DNA from: Streptomyces canus
Lineage (GTDB): Bacteria; Actinomycetota; Actinomycetes; Streptomycetales; Streptomycetaceae
Assembly (NCBI RefSeq): GCF_030816965.1
Contig: NZ_JAUSYQ010000002.1
Coordinates: 1,302,001-1,366,000, forward strand
Length of the DNA: 64,000 nucleotides
Direction: 5' to 3'
This document shows, piece by piece, positions 59,522 through 64,000 of this stretch; within the stretch, counting starts at the first letter, position 1, and each line of letters starts with the position of its first letter. The notes under the pieces were generated by a model. That model did no database searches. It had not been told where the DNA came from and saw only the letters and a program-made list of their open reading frames with translations. The position numbers and the translations under genes were made by a program.

Positions 59522-61255
59522 TCACCGGCCCTGTCGCTGCGCGTGTGCTTCGGCGAGGAGGAGGTAGGCGGCGGCCGTCCACGTGTAGGCGCGGTCGCGC
59601 AGGCCCGTGCCGGTCAGGGCGTCGAAGTTCTCCGCGAAGCCGTGCTCCTCGCACAGGACGCGGAAGCGGGCGCTGATCTCGTCCGCCAGCCGGTGGTGGC
59701 CACCGCGCCGCAGGCCGTCCTCGACGAGGACCGTGGCGGGGGCCCAGATCGGGCCGCGCCAGTAGCCGTCGGCGAGGTAGTGCGGCGAGGCCGGCAGCTC
59801 GGTGGCCAGGCCGTACGGGGTCAGATGGGCCTCGATACGGCCGGCCAGCACCTCGCCGATCTCGGGCGGCAGATGCTCGCCCAGCACGATGGGCATCAGA
59901 TCGAGCAGGCTGGAGGTGCCCCAGGTGTCGCCGCTGTCGACGCCCCGGGCGACGAACCGGTCGCCCGTCCAGAGCTGGTCGAGCATCGCCTGCTGCGTCT
60001 CCTCGGCGGCCCGCGTCCACCGCCGGGCATCGTCCGGTCTCTCCAAATGTGCTGCCAGGTCGGCGAGTTCACGCAGCTGGAGGGTGAGGAAGGCGGCCAG
60101 GTCCGCGGTGACGACCACGCGTTCGGGATCGAAGGTGGTGGCGTTGTCCCAGCCGCTGTCGTTGCCGTGCTGGTAGTGCGGCAGGGCCGCGCCGGGGGCA
60201 CGGCGGGCGGTGAGCCAGAACTCCGTCCAGCGTTCCAGCCGGTCGTACGTACTGGTCAGTTCCGCGTGGTCGGGAGGCGTGGGCAGAAGTCGCCGCAGAT
60301 GGCCGAACGCCCAGCCGTGGATGGGCGGTTTGACGAAGTTGTGGAGCACCTCGGAGTGGGTGACCGAGTCGGGCAGCGCCCCGGTCTCGTCCTGGTGGTC
60401 GAAGGGCAGCTGGAACTGGTCCCGGGCCAGTTCGGGGCAACCGGGGGCCAGGGCAAGGGCGTTGAAGCAGTGGTCCCAGCTCCACACCTTGTCCATCCAG
60501 TGCTTGGACATCAGGACTCCGGGTCGGGTGACCAGACCGGCCGGGCGTACGGTCGCCGACCACAGGACGTAGGCGGCGAGTTCGGCGGCCGGGGTGGCGG
60601 CCGAACGCCAGGGGGCCACGGTGTCGACGAAGTCCGCGAAGGAGTTCCGCGCGGCCTCGACGACCTTGCCGAAGGCCGCCGTCGACACGTAGGGAGAGCG
60701 GGCGGTGTCGAGTTCCTCGACCGCGATCTCCCATCCGCCGTCCGCGTCGGCGACGGTGACACCGCGGTCGGCGCTGCCCAGGGCCTGGCTGCCGAAGACG
60801 TCGGCCACCGTGCCGGAGAGTACCGACACGCGGTACCGCCGTCCGGTCTCGTACGACGTGAACACGTAGGCGTCGGCGGCCGGTTCGCGGTAGAAGTACG
60901 TGCCGCTGAACGGGGTCAGCGTCCGGGCCGCCGCCGAGATCCGCAGCGGCGCGCCCGCACCGCGCAGTCGTACGGTGTCGGGTGACTCGTAGCTGAGGTC
61001 GATGCGTCCGGCCGCGCCCGTCCAGCTGAGCAGGCCCGGTGTCGCCTCGACGCGGGTCTCGGCCCGCTCGCCGGTCACGGGGTCGAGCGGCACGAGGCTC
61101 AGGACGGCGTGCATGCCGTTCTGGTGGGAGACGAGGTGGAGGTCCTCGGCGTACGTCTTCTCCGCCACCACGGGCGAGATGCCGAACCAGGATCCGTAGG
61201 TGCTGAACGGGATGTCGTGGACGGAGAAGGCCGGGCCGGGGCGGTCGGCGGTCAT
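59522..61255 (-). CDS. GH63/GH37-like (MGH1-type) intracellular alpha-glycosidase
   Basis: Cytoplasmic enzyme of 577 residues. An N-terminal beta-sandwich (YGSWFGISPVVAEKTYAEDL, GSGTYFYREP-like text) is followed by an (alpha/alpha)6 barrel with SKHWMDKVWSWDHCFNALAL (general acid aspartate in WSWDH), FDHQDETGALPDSVTHSEVL, HYQHGNDSGWDNATTFD and YWRGPIWAPATVLVEDGLRR (the G-P-x-W region of trehalase/GH63-type enzymes), ending FAENFDALTGTGLRDRAYTW. Related enzymes cut alpha-linked glucosides or mannosylglycerate-like compounds. Being last in the ABC transporter operon, it most likely hydrolyses the imported sugar. Start ATG 61255; 57 bases after the permease stop. Confidence 0.85.
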   Translation of the reverse strand: MTADRPGPAFSVHDIPFSTYGSWFGISPVVAEKTYAEDLHLVSHQNGMHAVLSLVPLDPVTGERAETRVEATPGLLSWTGAAGRIDLSYESPDTVRLRGAGAPLRISAAARTLTPFSGTYFYREPAADAYVFTSYETGRRYRVSVLSGTVADVFGSQALGSADRGVTVADADGGWEIAVEELDTARSPYVSTAAFGKVVEAARNSFADFVDTVAPWRSAATPAAELAAYVLWSATVRPAGLVTRPGVLMSKHWMDKVWSWDHCFNALALAPGCPELARDQFQLPFDHQDETGALPDSVTHSEVLHNFVKPPIHGWAFGHLRRLLPTPPDHAELTSTYDRLERWTEFWLTARRAPGAALPHYQHGNDSGWDNATTFDPERVVVTADLAAFLTLQLRELADLAAHLERPDDARRWTRAAEETQQAMLDQLWTGDRFVARGVDSGDTWGTSSLLDLMPIVLGEHLPPEIGEVLAGRIEAHLTPYGLATELPASPHYLADGYWRGPIWAPATVLVEDGLRRGGHHRLADEISARFRVLCEEHGFAENFDALTGTGLRDRAYTWTAAAYLLLAEAHAQRQGR

Positions 61256-61312
61256 GAAGGGGCACTCGTTTCTCGAGCAGGGATCGTCAGGGGGAGGGCT
61301 GCGCCGCGGAGG

Positions 61313-62122
61313 TCAGTCCTTGACGGCACCCGCGGTCACGCCTGCGGCGACGTAGCGCTGGGCGAGGACGAGGATGACCGCGGCGGGCAGGGAGGCGACG
61401 ACGGCGGTGGCCATGATGGCGTTCCACTGCTGGTTGTTGTTGCCGATGTAGTGGTAGATGCCGAGGGTGATCGGCTCGTGGGCGCCGCCGTTGACCAGGG
61501 TGCTGGCGAAGATGAAGTCGGACCAGGACCACAGGAAGGCGAACAGGGACACCGTGACGACGGCGTTGCGGCTCATCGGCAGGACGATGGACCAGAAGGT
61601 GCGCAGGGGCCCCGCGCCGTCCGTTTTCGCGGCCTGGAGGAGTTCGCCGGGGATGCCGGACATGAACGCGGTGAAGATGAGGACGGCGAAGGGGACGGCC
61701 AGGGTGGAGTCGGCGACGATGAGGCCGGGGACGGTCTGGAGCAGGCCGAGTTGGAGGTAGATGGCGTAGAAGCCCATCGCCATGATGATGCCGGGGATCA
61801 TCTGGGCGGCCAGCAGGACGAAGCTCATGATTCCGCCGCCGCGCGGGCGGAGTTTGGCCAGCGCGTAGCCGGCGGGGGCGGCCAGCGCCACGGTCAGGGC
61901 GACGGTGCCCAGGCCGATGACGAGGCTGGTGCCGAGGTAGGGCAACTGCTGGTCGAGGACGGCCCGGTAGCCGGCCAGGGTGGCGTGGGCGGGGAACAGG
62001 TCCGGTGGGCTCTTGCGCATGTCCTGGTCGCGGGTGAGGGACACGTTGAGCATCCAGTACACCGGGAAGAGCATGATCGCGGTCAGCAGCAGGCCGAGGG
62101 CGGTCTTCAGGCGTGTTCTCAT
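61313..62122 (-). CDS. Carbohydrate ABC transporter permease (MalG-type)
   Basis: Permease of 269 residues with six helices, MalG-like: FPVYWMLNVSLTRDQDMRKS at the start, LGTSLVIGLGTVALTVALAA, FVLLAAQMIPGIIMAMGFYA, and the EAA loop GELLQAAKTDGAGPLRTFWS that contacts the ATPase. No ATPase is in the window, which is usual, since streptomycete sugar porters often share MsiK. The ATG at 62122 overlaps the stop of the other permease gene as ATGA, so translation is coupled. Imports an oligosaccharide with its partner. Confidence 0.92.
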   Translation of the reverse strand: MRTRLKTALGLLLTAIMLFPVYWMLNVSLTRDQDMRKSPPDLFPAHATLAGYRAVLDQQLPYLGTSLVIGLGTVALTVALAAPAGYALAKLRPRGGGIMSFVLLAAQMIPGIIMAMGFYAIYLQLGLLQTVPGLIVADSTLAVPFAVLIFTAFMSGIPGELLQAAKTDGAGPLRTFWSIVLPMSRNAVVTVSLFAFLWSWSDFIFASTLVNGGAHEPITLGIYHYIGNNNQQWNAIMATAVVASLPAAVILVLAQRYVAAGVTAGAVKD

Positions 62123-63072
62123 GACAGCGCCTGCTTTCGCTGGACCTTCAGGTAGATCAGGCCGAAGACCAGGGCGGCGACGACGAGGAGGTTGCCGACG
62201 GCGGCGCCGGGTCCGAAGGCGGGCAGCAGGTTGCCGAAGCCGAGTTGGTAGGACCAGGTGGCGAAGGTGGTGGACGAGTCGGCCGGGCCGCCCTTGGTCA
62301 TGATCCAGATGATGTCGAAGACCTTGAGGGTGTAGACCAGGCCCAGCAGCAGGGTGATGGCGGAGACCGGGCGCAGCAGCGGGAAGGTGATGCTCCAGAA
62401 GCGCCGCCAGGGGCCCGCGCCGTCGAGGGCGGCCGCCTCGTACAGGCTGCCGGGGATGGACTGCAGGCCGCTGTAGAGGACGACCAGGTTGAAGGGGACG
62501 CCGATCCAGATGTTCGCGATGATCACCGAGGTCAGCGACCAGGACGGCGAGGTCAGCCAGTTCACCGGGCCGATCCCGATGGCGTGCAGGACGGCGTTGA
62601 CGATGCCGGAGTCGCTGTTGAGCATCCACGACCAGGTCGAGGCCGACACGATCAGCGGCAGCAGCCACGGCACCAGGAACAGGGCCCTCAGGGTGGCGGA
62701 GAGCCGGAAGTGCTGGTTGAAGAAGACCGCCAGCGCCAGGCCGATGCTGTACTGGAAGACCAGGCACACGCCGGTGAACACCACGGTGTGGAGCAGGGCC
62801 GGGGCGAAGGTCGGGTCGTCGAAGACCGTGCGGTAGTTCGCCAGGCCGGTGAAGGGCGCATCGCCCTGCACGAACGAGCGCACGGTGTAGTGGCGCAGGC
62901 TCAGGTCGAGGTTGCGGTACAGCGGGTAGGCGTAGAACAGGACGAGGTAGAGGGTCACCGGGGCGAGGAAGGCCCAGGCGGCCCACTGCGGGGAGACGGG
63001 ACGGCGCCGCACCTCGGGGGCCGCGCCCTTGGAGTCGGTCCGCGGGCGCGGCACTTGTGTCGTATGGCTCAT
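62119..63072 (-). CDS. Carbohydrate ABC transporter permease (MalF-type)
   Basis: Permease of 317 residues with six helices: WAAWAFLAPVTLYLVLFYAY, HTVVFTGVCLVFQYSIGLAL, RALFLVPWLLPLIVSASTW and the EAA loop GSLYEAAALDGAGPWRRFWS, then LLLGLVYTLKVFDIIWIMTK, which is typical of UgpA/MalF-type permeases. The ATG at 63072 is preferred; an in-frame upstream extension to 63174 lies inside the binding-protein gene and is not protein-like. 20 bases downstream of the binding-protein stop. Confidence 0.92.
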   Translation of the reverse strand: MSHTTQVPRPRTDSKGAAPEVRRRPVSPQWAAWAFLAPVTLYLVLFYAYPLYRNLDLSLRHYTVRSFVQGDAPFTGLANYRTVFDDPTFAPALLHTVVFTGVCLVFQYSIGLALAVFFNQHFRLSATLRALFLVPWLLPLIVSASTWSWMLNSDSGIVNAVLHAIGIGPVNWLTSPSWSLTSVIIANIWIGVPFNLVVLYSGLQSIPGSLYEAAALDGAGPWRRFWSITFPLLRPVSAITLLLGLVYTLKVFDIIWIMTKGGPADSSTTFATWSYQLGFGNLLPAFGPGAAVGNLLVVAALVFGLIYLKVQRKQALS

Positions 63073-63092
63073 CAACTGGCCCCGGGATGTGC

Positions 63093-64000
63093 TCACTTGA
63101 CGGCGGACTGGGCGTCGGTCAGCGCGTCCTTCGGGGACTTCGAGCCGCTGAGGGCGGACTGGACGGCCTTCCACATCTGCTCGGAGATCTTGGGGTACTT
63201 GGTGCCCAGGTCGTCGCTGGTGCGTCCCTTGGCGGCCTTGACCGCGTCGACCCAGGGCTTCAGCTCCGCGTTCGCGGCCACCTGCTTGTCCTGGACCTCG
63301 CTGGTGGGGGCCACGTAGGACAGGGTGGTGTCGGTGTCGTACAGGTTCTGGGTGCTGGTCAGGCAGGTCGCCAGCTTCTGGGAGGTGGTGTAGCGGCCGG
63401 TGTCGTCCTGTACCGGGAGGGTGACGAACTCACCGCCGGTCGGGGCGGCGGCGCTGCCGCCGGAAGCGCCGGGTATCGGGAGCACGCCGTACTCGAAGCC
63501 GGCCTTCTTGGCGTTGGCGAGCTGCCAGGTGCCGTTCTCGGCGAAGGCGTAGTCGCCGGTCGCGAACTCCTGCCAGCTGGTCGTCTGGGTGTTGTTGATG
63601 ACCGAGTTGGGGGCGTAGCCGCCCTTGAGCCAGTCCTTCCACAGGGAGAGCGCCGACTCGCCCTGGGCGGAGTCGAGTTGGGTCAGCTTCGCGCCCGCGC
63701 CCCAGAACCACGGCAGGAACTGGAAGCTGCCCTCCTCGGTGCCGATCGCGGAGAAGGTGATGCCCTTCTTGCCGGCCTTCTTCACCTTCTCCAGCGCCGC
63801 CGTCAGGGACGCCCAGTCCTTCACCGAGGCGATGTCCACGCCGGCTTCCTTCAGGACCTTCTTGTTGTAGTAGAGGGCGAGGGTGTTGGCGCCGATCGGG
63901 GTGCCGTAGGTCTTGCCGCCCGACTGGCCGGCCGCGAGGAGGTTGGGGTCCACCTTCGAGGTGTCCAGCTTGTTGTCGTCGGTCGTGGTGAGGACGCCCG
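63093..64000 (-). CDS. Extracellular sugar-binding protein of ABC transporter (N-terminus outside window)
   Basis: Substrate-binding lipoprotein of the sugar uptake system, C-terminal 302 residues visible; the frame is open to base 64000, so the signal/lipobox lies beyond the right edge and the GTG at 63953 is internal. Typical family-1 binding-protein stretches are present: GKTYGTPIGANTLALYYNKK, DWASLTAALEKVKKAGKKGI, WQEFATGDYAFAENGTWQLA and GVLPIPGASGGSAAAPTGGE, ending with an EAA-type helix (KYPKISEQMWKAVQSALSGS). It captures an oligosaccharide outside the cell and hands it to the two permeases. First gene of the operon binding protein - MalF - MalG - glycosidase; the promoter and any LacI-type operator lie outside. 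Confidence 0.9.
   Translation of the reverse strand, partial: GVLTTTDDNKLDTSKVDPNLLAAGQSGGKTYGTPIGANTLALYYNKKVLKEAGVDIASVKDWASLTAALEKVKKAGKKGITFSAIGTEEGSFQFLPWFWGAGAKLTQLDSAQGESALSLWKDWLKGGYAPNSVINNTQTTSWQEFATGDYAFAENGTWQLANAKKAGFEYGVLPIPGASGGSAAAPTGGEFVTLPVQDDTGRYTTSQKLATCLTSTQNLYDTDTTLSYVAPTSEVQDKQVAANAELKPWVDAVKAAKGRTSDDLGTKYPKISEQMWKAVQSALSGSKSPKDALTDAQSAVK

Overview
The window is very GC-rich, with strong G/C third-position bias, many GTG/TTG starts, Tat-type secretion signals, ricin-type (CBM13) plant-polysaccharide hydrolases and several actinobacterial families (ROK XylR, CGNR zinc finger, PadR, DUF7144-like, YunG-like). I read it as chromosomal DNA of a Streptomyces or close relative. 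No rRNA, tRNA, CRISPR array, integrase or intact insertion sequence was found.

Layout. (1) 0-5.7 kb: 3' part of xylulokinase with its ROK repressor, an acetamidase/formamidase, a secreted N-acetylmuramoyl-L-alanine amidase and a frameshifted GAF-domain regulator. (2) 5.7-9.2 kb: SGNH hydrolase, large-loop membrane export protein, PadR repressor and a small NTF2-like protein, with two candidate operators. (3) 9.2-10.7 kb: gene graveyard (aldehyde dehydrogenase N-terminus, IclR C-terminus, unidentified scraps). (4) 10.7-16.1 kb: CocE/NonD hydrolase, an alpha/beta hydrolase and a frameshifted TetR regulator sharing one operator sequence, a truncated ECF sigma factor and a CGNR zinc-finger protein. 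(5) 16.2-22.0 kb: a divergent catabolic-looking cluster (flavin reductase, hydrolase/NTF2-like fusion, enoyl-CoA hydratase; opposite them a double alpha/beta hydrolase and an MBL-fold hydrolase) around a large nested inverted repeat. (6) 22.2-23.7 kb: a second graveyard. (7) 23.7-29.0 kb: an HTH-nSTAND-WD40 protein of 1282 residues with an inverted repeat over its start, and a secreted 432-residue protein of unknown function. (8) 29.5-33.1 kb: a GH5-X2-CBM46-like glucanase with LacI-type operators, a secreted unknown protein and a carbohydrate-binding fossil. (9) 33.5-51.2 kb: a stress/energy region: ClC channel, GH15 enzyme, internally deleted DUF2252 protein, GMC oxidoreductase, YihY, cyclase-family protein, DUF389, gluconokinase, DUF7144-like protein, cation/proton antiporter, and a probable SDR-NDH-2-cytochrome bd operon. 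(10) 51.7-58.8 kb: divergent GH10 xylanase and GH62 arabinofuranosidase sharing xylanase-type operator boxes, a metallophosphoesterase, a secreted endonuclease/phosphatase-like protein and a chimeric pseudogene. (11) 58.9-64.0 kb: RidA, then a sugar ABC transporter operon (binding protein running off the window, two permeases) ending in a GH63/GH37-like glycosidase.

The genes make sense together as a saprophyte's plant-polymer use (xylan: GH10, GH62, xylulokinase/XylR; beta-glucan: GH5; oligosaccharide import plus intracellular glycosidase) next to a stress and alternative respiration block. The window holds an unusual number of genes broken by single-base indels. That fits an accessory chromosome-arm region under decay, but sequencing error at the simplest indels (5197, 9338, 14249) cannot be excluded by reading alone. 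The best candidates for something undescribed are the nSTAND locus with its secreted neighbour, and the divergent hydrolase cluster at 16.2-22.0 kb.
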